64,000 nucleotides of DNA, from the NCBI GenBank assembly GCA_964019695.1, contig OZ026518.1, positions 82,207,950 to 82,271,949 on the forward strand. Reading direction: 5' to 3'. Origin of the DNA: Loripinus fragilis. Lineage: Eukaryota > Mollusca > Bivalvia > Lucinida > Lucinidae. Made by a program: the position numbers and the translations under genes. The notes under the pieces are model-generated. The model was given only the letters and a program-made list of their open reading frames with translations. It had not been told where the DNA came from and searched no databases. This document shows positions 10,837 to 23,500 of the stretch, piece by piece; position 1 is the first letter of the stretch, and each line of letters opens with the position of its first letter.

Positions 10837-13800
10837 AATGTTGGTATGGCAATACTTTTATAAAAGGAAGGGGATACTTACCCATTAATCAAAGATATTT
10901 GGACCAGCAATCAAGATATTGATACATAGCGCATACACATAAATTCACTCTTAAAGCATGCATATGTACTGTAGACCACTTGATATTCCCAGCATCAAAA
11001 AACCTTTTTGGGTAGTTAAAATTTAGTAGTTTCTCAATTTAAGGTCCTTATAGCTTTTATCTATTTACATAGGGAGCACATTCTTTCCTTTAATAGTAGC
11101 CCCTTTTAAGCCGTCGTTTCCTCAACATTGAAACATACTCCACCATTTAGAAGTTGACTTTTGACGATACGGATACCAACCTACTAAGGGTGTATATCCA
11201 TTTATTGCTTATTTTGTGAATGTATTAGAATCTGTATTTCATAGTCTCATATTTTGGCCATTTTTGTGTTTATCGCCAAAAGCGTCAAATAAAAATGCCT
11301 GTCAAATATAAGGGTTTTACAGTAGTTATCTAGTGGGACTACAGGCCTCAATTTTGGTGTGAATCAGTGACTGAGTCTTCTTCTACATCCTTTTATGTGT
11401 GTGCGAGCGGTGAAGGCTCAAGACACTGCACAGAATCTCAGACTCTCTGAGCCTTTGCTGATTACCTATATGATAAGTACCAAAATCACACGTGTTGTCC
11501 CATTTATTTTCTAGTTCCCTCTATTAGAACGATCAAATTGCTAAAATACTGAGATGGCCTTTCGACCTTGTTCCATACCTAGCAAAGAAATTGCAACTGG
11601 AGATCAAGCGTGCCAGAGTAAAGCTATCAGCTCTCTCTTCTTCGGTGGGATGATTGCAAAACTACAAAGTACTATATCACAAAACCAGACCCAAGGTTAC
11701 ATTTTTTCATGCTCAACTGAGCAGGAAATTTCAGCTGCTCATAAAAACTAAAATACCGACAAATAAAGGAGTTTCGTGATTTAAGTCTCTCAAATGTTGT
11801 CTTTATCATGCCTATAAATGTTAAAATGCCAATCTCGAAGCCATTACAGAACACAGAATGCCCACATTGCGATAGTGCGTGTTGAAACAGAGGGTTGTCT
11901 ACAAAAGGAATGACGTCGGCAAAGCTATGTACAAGAGAGTAAGAATGATGAAAATATTAGCATTTAAAGAGACTAGATCTGTAACTATAAACATTTTTCG
12001 AAAAAAATATTTTCTTTTTAAATCATTTGTAAAAATAGAATTAAGTTATGTTTTCACAATAAATATGTTCAGTACAGCTGAAAAATGCATGGAACAGTGA
12101 ATTATCTTATAGAAACAGGCGATTTTTCTCTTGTTAGGAATTATTTACGTCCCTCCAATAATTCTAGACAGTTGATTCTTAACATAAATGCTGTTGTTTT
12201 GATAGATATAATTTGTTAAAATTTATAAAAATGGGAAAATGTTTACCTGAATTTGAGTTTTTTTAACTGTATTCTTGAAAAATAGAAACTTTGTTTCCAA
12301 AATTAGAATATCAAACGTTACAGGCTATGCAGCTTTAATGTCTCCAATAACACCAGAGGGCTTCACAAGCATTAAAAAGCCTCAAGTGTATTTTTATGCA
12401 TAAATTGTATATAATCCAGTGTAAGCTAACAATCTGCACTTTATTCCTTAAATGAACCAACAACAACAGAATTACCATAACCAATTTTGCACTGAAAATA
12501 ATGTAGACCGCGATCATAAACGGTCACATCAGCATGCAATGTATGCAACAATAAAACAATAATCAGAAACAAAAATACAATTAAAACGCTAGCCTGTGGC
12601 ATGCATCATGCCATTTCATCTGTAATCATGCTTCAAGATAGCTGGAATATTCCCTCAGTGCAAAACGAGTAAAAAACGTATCACAGTTGCATGTTGAAGA
12701 ACAGACATATAGGAATGGGAGGTTTTTATAACAAGTAACAAATGTTGTATATAACCATACATGTTTAATGATTGAAGTTTTTCAGTTGCAAATAAACGCA
12801 TTCAAGTAGAAAATTTTAACATGACACAAAATGCTACAGTAGACATATAATATATTGTTCAACCTTTATTTTTAATATGCCACACTTAATGTACACATGC
12901 ATTGTCTGTTCTGGAGACGTATTGTTTAAAGGGGCGTGAAAGATCATTTAATTTTTGTCTGAACTATACAACTATAACAGGGCTGCCAATATTATCAATA
13001 TCATAAAGCATTTTTCATGTACTAATGACATAAAGCTAAGCATATTTTTGTTTGTGTTGCGAATTTTTACCAGAATATCATTTTTTTACAAAATTATCTA
13101 TTGCTCATTAAAAGTACTGTTATTCTACTGTCCAAAAGTCAGTAATATAGAACTCTACAAATCCTGTTGGCGTGATAGGAACGTGAGAACTGTACCTACT
13201 AAAACACTTCCGAAAACCAAAATGTTGATTTCCTCCAAATTTCGGGAATGATTTTGCTGACTGTCTGTCAAAGTTTGCAGATAATCAACCGTGTGAAATC
13301 ACACCTGCATAGCTGTATGGCTCGGGCAATTTCGAATGAGTTTAAAAAATGACATATATTTGCCCTTTGAGACTAGGCTGCATTTAGGATAATAGCTAGG
13401 AATCATGTTTCCTGGATCTTATCGCCTATAAATGCCACAGCGATTCTTCTCACATCACCAAGCAGTATTTTGCAGCCAAAGGGGACAGATTAAAACAGTA
13501 AAATAACAATATTATTGCATGAATTGCATTTCACTTATACAATTCATGACCAAAATTTGTACATATTTGCTTTCAAAATGCTCCTTACCAGATCGTCTGA
13601 CATGTCAAACTTTGCTGTAACAACTTAGAAGGAATTTTTGTCTAAAAAGTCTGAAAAACGTTGCCCTTTCCTATCCATTGTTTGTACATAGCATCGAAGG
13701 TTGGCATTTTGCATACTGAGAGTTGACCCAGAAATCCGTTCTCTTGAGTCAATGAATATGTTTCGGAATACCAAAATATCCGTTTTCGACTCAAAATAAG

Positions 13801-14516
13801 AATGGTAGACTAATGTAAAAAGTATTTTATGTAAGACCATCAGCATTTATTATTTTTGTTTTTGGAAGTACAATAAGCTTAACTTTATGTCAATAGTATA
13901 TTTACATCGCACCCACTCTGAGTCATTTGTTTGAAAACTTATTGCCATCAGGCATATCAGAAACCAATATTTTATAGTAATTGGGAGTATAAATTAAAAA
14001 GAATTGTAGAGATGCCACCGTGTCAAGATCTATTCATAACTATGACTAAGCATATAGCATAGATATATGTGATAGTTCTTGACAGAGCTCTATCATTACG
14101 GCTTAAATGCATTAAGGCAAGTCTCTTTCCCTCGTCGTTCCGTGTTTACGCCAATGATCATTAATAGGCTAAAGACGAAAGCCAACTACAGTTTAGCAAA
14201 GTATGGTACAGCGCAATTCAAGAAAGTTGGCAATGTTATAGCGTCATACAAGACCAGTGCCTTGTTGTAAACAGAAGGCACAGGTATAATGAAAAAAGTC
14301 AATAAGCCATGCATATTAGATACCCCCGCACAGTAAGGGTCAGTGAAATAACTTAGTTTTGACAAATGATAGTTCTTTGCCCTCTCTCTTACTTTCAAAC
14401 CAGCTGACCTTAAAAATGAGATTTCAGTAGATCTGTGCATATTATCTTTAAGCCTGCAATCTGGAACTTTGTTAAGATCAAATACGCAAACATATACAAA
14501 AAACATATAAGGGGAC
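10837..14516. other. 3.7 kb without a supported gene
   Basis: AT-rich, with only short random frames. A partial fold-back repeat sits at about 11700-11840 (ends with 'aaatgttaaaatgccaa', a phrase shared with the elements near 38.8 and 57.3 kb). No splice-bounded coding exon was found. Confidence 0.45.
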
Positions 14517-14890
14517 ATTTGTCTAAGTTCTCATAGCTGTCATTTTGTCAAAAAACTTTTTTTAAACCAAACTCCTGCATGCTTATGTTCAATGTGCCTA
14601 CATCATACAGGCCAACTATCAAATATCTCCATCAGAAGCTGTGGTAGGAGTTAATTGGCCCATGAAGACACTACCTATGCATATACAAAGCCATATTAGT
14701 GAAAAATTGTCTAAGTTCCCATAGCTGTCATTTTGTCAAAAATATTTGTTTTGAACCAAACTCCTTCATGCATATGTTAAATGTGTCTACATTGTATAGG
14801 CAAAGTATCAAATTGCTCCATCTAAAGCTGTGGTAGGAGTTGATCAGCCAGTGTATGGACCATAGAAGCATAAGAATAAATCAATATATA
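14517..14890 (+). repeat. Two-copy tandem repeat, about 187 bp unit
   Basis: The phrase 'tgtctaagttctcatagctg' at about 14520 returns as 'tgtctaagttcccatagctg' at about 14707. Each copy goes on through 'ccaaactcct' and 'aagctgtggtaggagtt'. Sequence after the second copy (to about 14940) is typical low-complexity filler. Confidence 0.8.
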
Positions 14891-16931
14891 AAAAGCCATT
14901 TAGAACTACAAAGGGAAATAACTCTAATAGAATTGACCCATAGCCCTTACTTTTTTGTTACAATTATTTTTCTAGTATATATAAATATGATTGCAAGGTT
15001 TGATGAATTCCAGCAATGACTCTTTTAAGATATTAAGGAAACAAAACGTTATAGACGGATTGACAACGTGAAAACAGTATACCCTCCACAAACAAAGTTT
15101 GCGGTGGTATAATTAAGAATTACAATTAACATGATCATTTTCCTTATAAAACATTTCCATAGACAATAAGTGTTCAATATATAGGGGAGTGGATAAGGGA
15201 GTATAGTTTTTGTTCTCGGGGGTCCGTGGTTCCAATTCCAAATTTTTTCCAGAGCATTTTCTTTTAGTTTCATATAATAACTGCTGTTATACCCAAAAAA
15301 TAACCCACAAAATATTTATACATCAAAATAATAAAATTGACAAACCATAATCTTGATTACTTTGATAAATCATGCGGTTGTTGGAGTTTAAGTCGCATTT
15401 AACAAATTGCCAGTCATATCACGGCGATCACACTGATTCTGAGCATGTTTCTTATAAGTGGTTTACCAAGACTTAGAGAAATTATACTTTAGCAAGTAGC
15501 TGATAACTATCCTACTTGAATCAGCGGTAGGGAGCCATAATCTTAACAAGGATATCGCCCTAACTGAAATCGAACTAAGTACCCCAATTTTTGAAGCCCA
15601 CAGATGTCAAATTCGCTGCTGTCTACTTACTATATGAAGTATTTTATTCAAATGTTAAAAAAGTGGCTATTGCACAATTCTGAATGGAAATGGAATAAAT
15701 TTAAAGAGAAAGTGAAATGTTAAAGCAAAAATATAGCTAATGCTTAAACAAGAAAACAACAACAAAAAAACAAAAAAACAAGAGGCATTCATTACAGCAA
15801 TGCTAAAACTATTACAGACAACTTTCGCTGGTTCCCAACTGAGCTGGAGTGGATTTTATGCCTAGTATTATATTCCCAACGTACACTTACCAAACAGCCT
15901 ACAATTTACAGGAACTTTTCAGCTCCTAAATAAACAGTAAAAGTGAACCAAACAGTATTCATTGTAAGGAAAGTGCTTCAGAATAACCATATTAATCCTA
16001 ATAGACGTTTATAGTCATTTTCTTTGTTCACTACGATATAATCAGCTGACGATTGTAAGATTCAATAAGAACAAGCACTCGGAAGCAATAACTCCATATC
16101 AAAACCCTGAAGACACATGTCAAAATGATGTCATATCCAAGCTGTGTCATTGCCATATGACATCCATTTGACATCTATCTGCTGGGAATCAAACATATAC
16201 AGCAAGCACAAAATACAAATAAACTTTAAAAAGCAAAACACTCAAGAACACAGCCTTTCACAAGTTAAAATATCGGATGGGGTTAGTTTGTGTTGGTATA
16301 AACCAGTCACACAACTATTCCTTTAATGATTGATGGGCTCATCCATTCAGAGTTTGATACAGTTTGGAAGATCTATCAAATACGTATGGTGGTCATTTGA
16401 AAGTATTCTCAATTAAACTGCATTTCTAAATGTTCTTTTTTTGCGAACAGTCAATACCCTGATGACAACATTCCCATGGTAATATACCATCTGAGTGTAT
16501 ACTGATTGCAACTGTCTCTATTTGGATGTTACCCCATCTGGCATCAGGAAAGGATGGAATGATTAGGGGCTGCTTATACAATACTTACGATTAGTAAATG
16601 TAAAGTGTCATTTACACAAAAGCATATGGTATATAAGGAAACATGTAAGTACTATAACCGAGCAAATTTTGCTATTTTCCCTAACATTTTATTGGCAAAT
16701 CTATCATTTTATTTAGTCTTATATGATCAACCCCTTAACTAGTACTGAAAAGCCATAACAGGCACCTAAAATGAGATGTCACAGTATGTATGCAACATCT
16801 TATCAGGGTCTTCACATTTTGCTTATATAAAACAATATTTTGTTTGACTTGACAGTATAATTTTGAAGCACCAAACTGTGACTCCCTTAAACTTCAGTAG
16901 ATCAATCCAAACTTAATTGTATCAATATAAA
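14891..16931. other. Downstream of the TINAG-like gene, nothing recognised
   Basis: AT-rich, with poly-A-rich patches near 15760. No supported coding exon, RNA gene or paired repeat. Possible poly(A) signals of the minus-strand gene lie at its right edge (16688-16713). Confidence 0.4.
16688..16713 (-). promoter_or_regulatory. Candidate poly(A) signals of the TINAG-like gene
   Basis: Two AATAAA hexamers on the minus strand (16693-16688 and 16713-16708), about 550-570 bp after the stop codon at 17260. If used, the 3' UTR would contain a whole MITE copy. Confidence 0.35.
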
Positions 16932-17168
16932 TGAGCCGTGGCATGAGATTTCCAACAATGTGGTAAGTGCGACAAGCAAAGCCTCAGATCAGCCTGCGCA
17001 TACGCGCAGTCTGATCAGAGCCTTTACTTGTCCGCTTGAATATTCTTTGACTGTTAAGCTACTTACTGAGCACCATTAGGAGTTTCTAATCTTAGGGGGC
17101 TGCACAGGCTCGTCTGAGTCTACACTTGTCAAAATGCCACATTGTTGGAAATCACATGCGGCTGCTCA
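16932..17168 (+). mobile_element. MITE family 1, copy 1
   Basis: Starts tgagccgtggcatgagattt and ends with the near-complement (cacattgttggaaatcacat...ctca), giving terminal inverted repeats of about 33 bp. Inside are smaller hairpins around 'cctgcgcatacgcgcag'. It lies about 90 bp beyond the stop codon of the TINAG-like gene, so probably in its 3' UTR. Confidence 0.85.
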
Positions 17169-17259
17169 AATGTAACAATCCATTTGTTTACATAGGTGAG
17201 TATGACCATGAGTAACTCGGACCTGGATTTTAGATTTGTAATTTTAGCACCTTAGTTTA

Positions 17260-17502
17260 TCACTGAGACCTCCAATTTTGTCGTCTGCGATATATGCGGC
17301 TTGTACGACGTCGTAGCTCTCCAAACTGTTGTCTCTGTCTTTCTCTACGGAACTGGGTAAGAAGAGCACGAAGTTCGAGGTCACCTTCAACTTTTCCCCA
17401 CACTCCAAGAACAAATGATTCTATGTCACATTCGTTGACACCACGGGCGATCTTGAAGTACCCATTTTCACCCCAGTTACGCCCCCAGGAATTTGCACAC
17501 AA
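17260..17502 (-). CDS. TINAGL1-like: TINAG-like exon 10, asparagine exon and basic tail
   Basis: 243 bp including the stop. Acceptor tttacatttcag, phase 0. Encodes [16 protein letters not shown] (417-432) with Asn420, then [16 protein letters not shown] (437-452), a TINAG hallmark, then the arginine-rich tail 453-496. Confidence 0.96.
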   Translation of the reverse strand: MCANSWGRNWGENGYFKIARGVNECDIESFVLGVWGKVEGDLELRALLTQFRRERQRQQFGELRRRTSRIYRRRQNWRSQ

Positions 17503-20500
17503 CTGAAATGTAAACAAAACAATTACTATATATTCCTTACTCCAAAAAATCATTATACTTACTATTCCACAAATCATTAATGGCAATGACTTATGGTAAA
17601 TCCCAAAAAGATACCACTTTCAATAACCGTAAAATCTACTGTTAACTTGAATTTAGCACCAAAAATATATTGTGACCTCACAATCTCCAACATTTTTATA
17701 TAGAATTCAGACCTTGAAAAAATACTAAGTTGATTCATAAAATAATTAATTTTCTTTAAGTGTGGCATTTATTTTTCATGTCCTTGTCATCCACAAGAAC
17801 TTGTGATATAACTTAAAATGCGTATAGCATAGGAAGTCAATAGGAAGTTCGAAAAGTTTTTTTTATCCCTTTATATACTAGTGACTCCTAATTACATACT
17901 TTGGCAAGCAGTGAAGACCAAGACGAAATGCTGCATGGTGCGGTATTTCATCAGGGTCTACATTGTTTGCTAAGACAAAAACGATCTTCAGAGAAAGAAA
18001 TATAATTGTTATTTTGAAATTATAACAATTGAGCCCCCTCAATATATACAATGGACCTTCCCAAATTTATTGCATCAATCGGAAAGGAAGAATATATTAG
18101 TGGTTAAAGGGTTATGGGATGATACACAACACTTACATGATATCAATCGTGTTAACATGGAATTGCAAAGAAAAATACTTGGAACATGTAAACATAAGGG
18201 CCAAGTTGGCCCTGAATCACTCATATAAATCCCACATTGTTGCTTAAATTGTTAAAGTTAAGCTATTTCCAATGTGTTGTAACATTTTTAAACTAACCTA
18301 AAGATGCATCATGAACAATTACTGAAATTCTGCCAGATTATCCTTAATATACTGATGGCCGTTAGAGAATAAGAGTTTTATGTAATTCAATATCAAAGCA
18401 GGTTATAAAAAACAGTACCCCTTATTGGTTGGTCACAATATCTGTCAAAGAACATATATATAAGCTACTTTTCTATGCTAAAATGTAACATCAAAGCAAT
18501 TTTCGCCACAACCATTCGTTTCTATTGAAAAAAAACAACTGTATACTCTTTAAAAAGTCCAATTCATTTGTCAAAATGGTTAAAGGTAATCTGACTATTA
18601 TACTCTGGTCATTTCATATGAAATTCATGAGACTCGCGAAAGCTTGTTTCATAAAATTCATTTTAAATGATATGGCAAGAAATGACATTTCCTGAAATTG
18701 CCATATGTGACAAAAATTCCCGTCATCAAAATTTTGAGAATAAATATGGTGTCAGAGGACATTATTGGAGATTGACCGTTCATGAAGGTCCAATCTGGGT
18801 ATAAACTGTTTATTGAATAACCCGTTTAGAGATTTGTATTTTAAACATGGTTAATGTAAATCATTGTCTAGTAACTTACCCAGTATTTCAAATTGCGTCC
18901 ATTTCGTCGTTCAGTACCCCACCTGAAAGTATAAAAACGATAACATTCTGATGATGTGATTTATTGTAACCCTTTACAGATATGCAATCTGGACTTTCAC
19001 TTGTCACAGAACCGCAGTCATGTTAATAAGAAAGGGAACAACTAATTCAGTCTGGAGACCCGTCATTCACTGTAAAAATGAAAAATAATGTTGGAAGGTT
19101 CCAAACAGTAGACCACGCTTCCCTAATACATTGTAAAATGTTTATAATAAAATACTATGTTTAAAGTTACCTAGTTGCTGGTATCGATTGTATGGGTTAT
19201 TTGTCCTTCTTTACAACTGTACAGAGAAAAATCAAATTGACCTTACCAATACTTTTAAGAATGGACTGACGAATGTTTAAGAAACAGACTTCTGCTGTTA
19301 CAACCACATAGAATGCACAAAATATAAAATCGATCAAAACTGTGCAGGTTTCATATTTGGTAATTAACAGCGATTGCACCTTTTTTTCTATCTTTTATAC
19401 ATTTTCAGTTTTAATTTAAATGTGAACCCTCTGTCAGCATAACGTTTTTCACCTTAAATGAAGTTGAATGAAGAAATAATTGAGCTGCAACATGAGATTT
19501 CCAACAATGTGGTATGTGCGACCAGCAAAGGCTCCAACCAGCCTGCGCATACGCCCAGTCTGATCAGAACCTTTGCATGTGGCTTGAACATTCTATGACT
19601 GTTAAGCTACTGACCGAGCATAATTTGGAGTTTCTAAGCTTGAAAAGAAGCTGCACAAGCTCGTTTGAGTCTACACTTGTCAAAATACCACATTGTGGAA
19701 ATCACATGTCGCTACTCAAATATGGCAGAGGTTTGAATAATTAAATAGTAGGTTATGCTTGGTTCTTAAAAAATGTTATTTTTTCATAGCTTTGTCTGCA
19801 TGTAGTGTTATTTAACTTTTTACCAAGACTTACTGATCTAATTATAAAATGAAAGATACTTGTTAAAGAGAATAATAATGCGTGTGTCTTATAGAAAGGA
19901 AGCCATAAACAATTAATAGGCAGTCTCCATGGATATTTGGCAATTGTTGCTTTAGCCTGGTAATGTTTAGGCTACAGAGTGTAACAATAAGTGCCATAAA
20001 GTGCAGCATTATTGGAATTAAAAGGATTATTTGAAAACAAAATGAACTGAATAAATAGAACAAGGGAGACTATTTTTGTAACCTATATTACAGAACTGAA
20101 AGTTATGTTTTTGTTTGATTTGACACTGCAACAAATTTCCAGGTATGTCAAGACATTCGCTGGTTTGAACCAGTACTTAGCAGAGGATAAAATGTCTTGC
20201 TCAAGGACACAACACAGTGGCCATCGATCTCAAGCCCAGAATTCAGCCACTGAGCCACTTAAAGTTTTGTTTTTCCCTAACCATATTGTCTGAAAATTTT
20301 AAGAAGCATGTTTAATTTTGAATAGCAAGACCTTATAACTTCATATAATTTCGTTTATCAGAGGTACATAAAGATGAACACCATTGTTTCAGTACAAAGT
20401 TAGTGATACATCCATTTGATAATGGCTTTATTCCTTTCACGAACCTCTGAAACATGAAATTAGATCCTTGATAAAGAATTCATTAAAACTTTGGGATACA

Positions 20501-23500
20501 CAATAATTTAATATTTCGTTTGGCTATAACCTCTGTTCTGTCAATTGCATTTGCTCCTCACCCAATCAAATAGTTTATCACAGCCAGCCTCGGTTTTCTA
20601 ATCCCAACAATGATTGGTTCATGTACTTTAGTTGGCATTCAGTGGCAACTGAAAACACTGTGGTCTAGGCTATAGCCAGACTATGCGCATTCACTTCAGA
20701 AATGGCTGAGACTAGAATCAGGCTATTGCTGCAAACAAAGTCGGCCACAGACAGCTGGAAATAAACAAAACAATAATGTTTATGAATACAGAAGAAAATG
20801 TTACTCACCCAATTATTCTTACAGAGTGATAATGCCTCCTTTCATCGCCAGGCATTTCATCAGGAACAACTTGAGAATAGCTGTATACTCCAGATTTGTA
20901 CATGAAGAAGTCCTCTTTTACTTTAAATGATGCTGAAATACAAACCTCTTTAATAAAAGAATTATTCGACATAAAAAGCCCACATGCTTTTTTAAGCAAA
21001 CAGAGTACAGTATGACATGACCTTTTTGAAAGCATTTCTTATATGGCTCGTTTTGTGATTCAGTTTAGCTGTAAAGAGGAATATCATTTGAATGAGTTTG
21101 CTAGAATGAATTGACAATAAATTAAAATGAACTCGCTTAAAATGTACGACACAGCCCTGATTATTCTCTCTTTTTTAACAATTTTAACAGCAATTCAAAC
21201 AGGTATCAAAGAATTAAGGGTGCATATTTGGTCAGAAAGTTACAGTTATACCCAAGGCTCATGTGGTGGTAAGGTTGGTGCTCTTTCTTGTAAGGTCACA
21301 CCGAACCATAGCACAAAAGAACAAAACACAACCCCCACACATAATAGGAACAACAACAAACGATGAACCGATAACAACATGTTTATATGTTTCATATTTC
21401 ATGATTTAAAGTTTGATTGCTTCCAACTTTCCTTAATGGTCACGAAGAGACGAATTAACTCACACTATGAATGTCCAGACTGATTTGAGTTATCGCTTGG
21501 TGAACAATTAATTTGTTGATTTTGTCATGCATAGGCTCATACGGAATTGTCACCAGGCCTAGAGGTTATAGCGATTTCTTCATGCTTAACGCAACTTTGC
21601 ATGAAATTTCAATTCCTTAAATACCAAAAAACATATTTTGCTTAAGCACTCATATGCCCTGCAAATAAATGGTAGAATGCCAACAATTGTTGAGTTGACC
21701 ATGGAAAAAGTTTTATAACATCAGGGCCAGTTTTTAAGGCTAGGTACAAACGTTCAAATTCTCACCTTGGACTGGACCATTGTTATATATCTCTGCCATA
21801 ATGTCATTTTCCTACAAAAGAATTAAACAGATGGGTATATGATTATTGAAATGTCTGGTACCATGTGTATAAAATGATTTTAACAGGACTCTTTTTGTAT
21901 TGTAAAAGTATACAATTACGTTCAATGAAAATTCACGACTTTGGCTTAATTTGAATTGCTCAATTTAAACCTTTTAAAACTGAGAAAAATTCAAGTTATG
22001 AACTTGCACATTAGCTGTATTTTTGTCAAATATCCTTCTAATATATATGCATAAAGTCAGTATTTTCAAATTATTTACTAATTTTACAGTTTTTTCATTA
22101 TAACTTTTAAATTCAAAAGAAAGAATGCAATGAAATAGAAGCTGTACTTTGGGGACAACATTCATAGTAAGTACAATTCCATACGTATTGTATCAATAGG
22201 TATGGGATAATCCACCAGAATGAAAAACACTTACATTAGCGGCTAGTCTGTAAGGAGGCGTTGCCTGGTATATTGACTCATATCGAAATGGTATACCACT
22301 GGGACATGTACCCCTTGTTTGTGTTCGGGAAACACTACACCTATCTGTGTTCTTATTCTTGCCACTAACATATGGGTAACACTTCTCTGTTGTAACCCTA
22401 AAAATACAAGAACATATATTGTATAATCTTTAATGTACAGAACATCAATTTCTGTCAAACAGTTAAGAGGTAAATGCTATAATGCCATCTAAGAATTGCC
22501 TTAGTCAGGGCTCCAGATAAGAGTGGGTATAAGAAAACTATTTTCTTTATTTTTCATCGAATATATATGTTGGGGTACTCAAAAGAATCGTTTTAATGGG
22601 ACGGTTCTTTTAAGCACCCAAAACACATGTTAAATTGATTGGTAAGAAGATATTTACAATTTTACGCTCATAAATTTTTCTTATCTGGATCTATGCTTAG
22701 TGCAGTTTATTGTGTCAACTGTGATGCTTTTTAAAGAGAAAACCTGCAGAGACATTATAAATTGTAAGACCTGAATAAGATCTAAATAGAATTACACGAA
22801 CTGTCACTCCTGTTACAATAGTATAGAAAGGCTCTACGGATATGATCACAATATTTGTAATACAAGATAATGAGTAACAATATAAATGATAAGACCTGGA
22901 TTATTTGTAATTACAAATAAAATAACACAAATAACCAACAGAATGACCACACTTTTTGTAAGATTTCTTTGATAGCCAAGTGATTCATTATTGCAAGTAC
23001 TGGAAAAGTAATTAATGTTTTTCAAATATTTATGTATATACAACAACTTTCTAAAGTGACGCTTTTTCGTTCATGTTCGTTTATTTGCTTTGGTGGGAAG
23101 TGCGAATTTTATCAGCATCTCTTCAACTTTATTTTACAGCTTTAACTGAGAAATCTAGCTCACTATATTGTCACCAGCTGTGAATACTCTCACATCTTTC
23201 TAATGATAAATGCACCATAATTTATAATTATGCCAAAAACTTGGCTTACCAAAAACTTGGTCTGGAAACCCAATTTAGTCCGGGAACCAAGGTAGAAAAA
23301 ATGCTAACCCTTGCACCCGAAAGGTATACAGCTGGATTTTGTATGGTTGCAAAGGTAATTAAATGGTATATCTGAAACCACTGTATAGCAGACTCGATCG
23401 ACTTGCATAACGCCAGAGCAGTCATCTTTCTACGGAAGCCCAGCAAGAACATGTCAAAATATTATTTTTCAAAATGTTATATATTTTTATCAAAAAAGTT

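Larger units (their letters stand above)
18923..20808 (-). other. Intron 8 of the TINAG-like gene
   Basis: 1886 bp, containing MITE family 1 copy 2 and a tRNA-derived SINE copy (listed separately). The stretch 20261-20808 shows nothing recognised. Confidence 0.6.

Noticed and set aside
17900..17990. Possible extra exon in intron 9
   Set aside because: The sequence belongs to the 'gcaaacagtg' hairpin repeat seen at seven other places, and exons 9 and 10 already join in phase.
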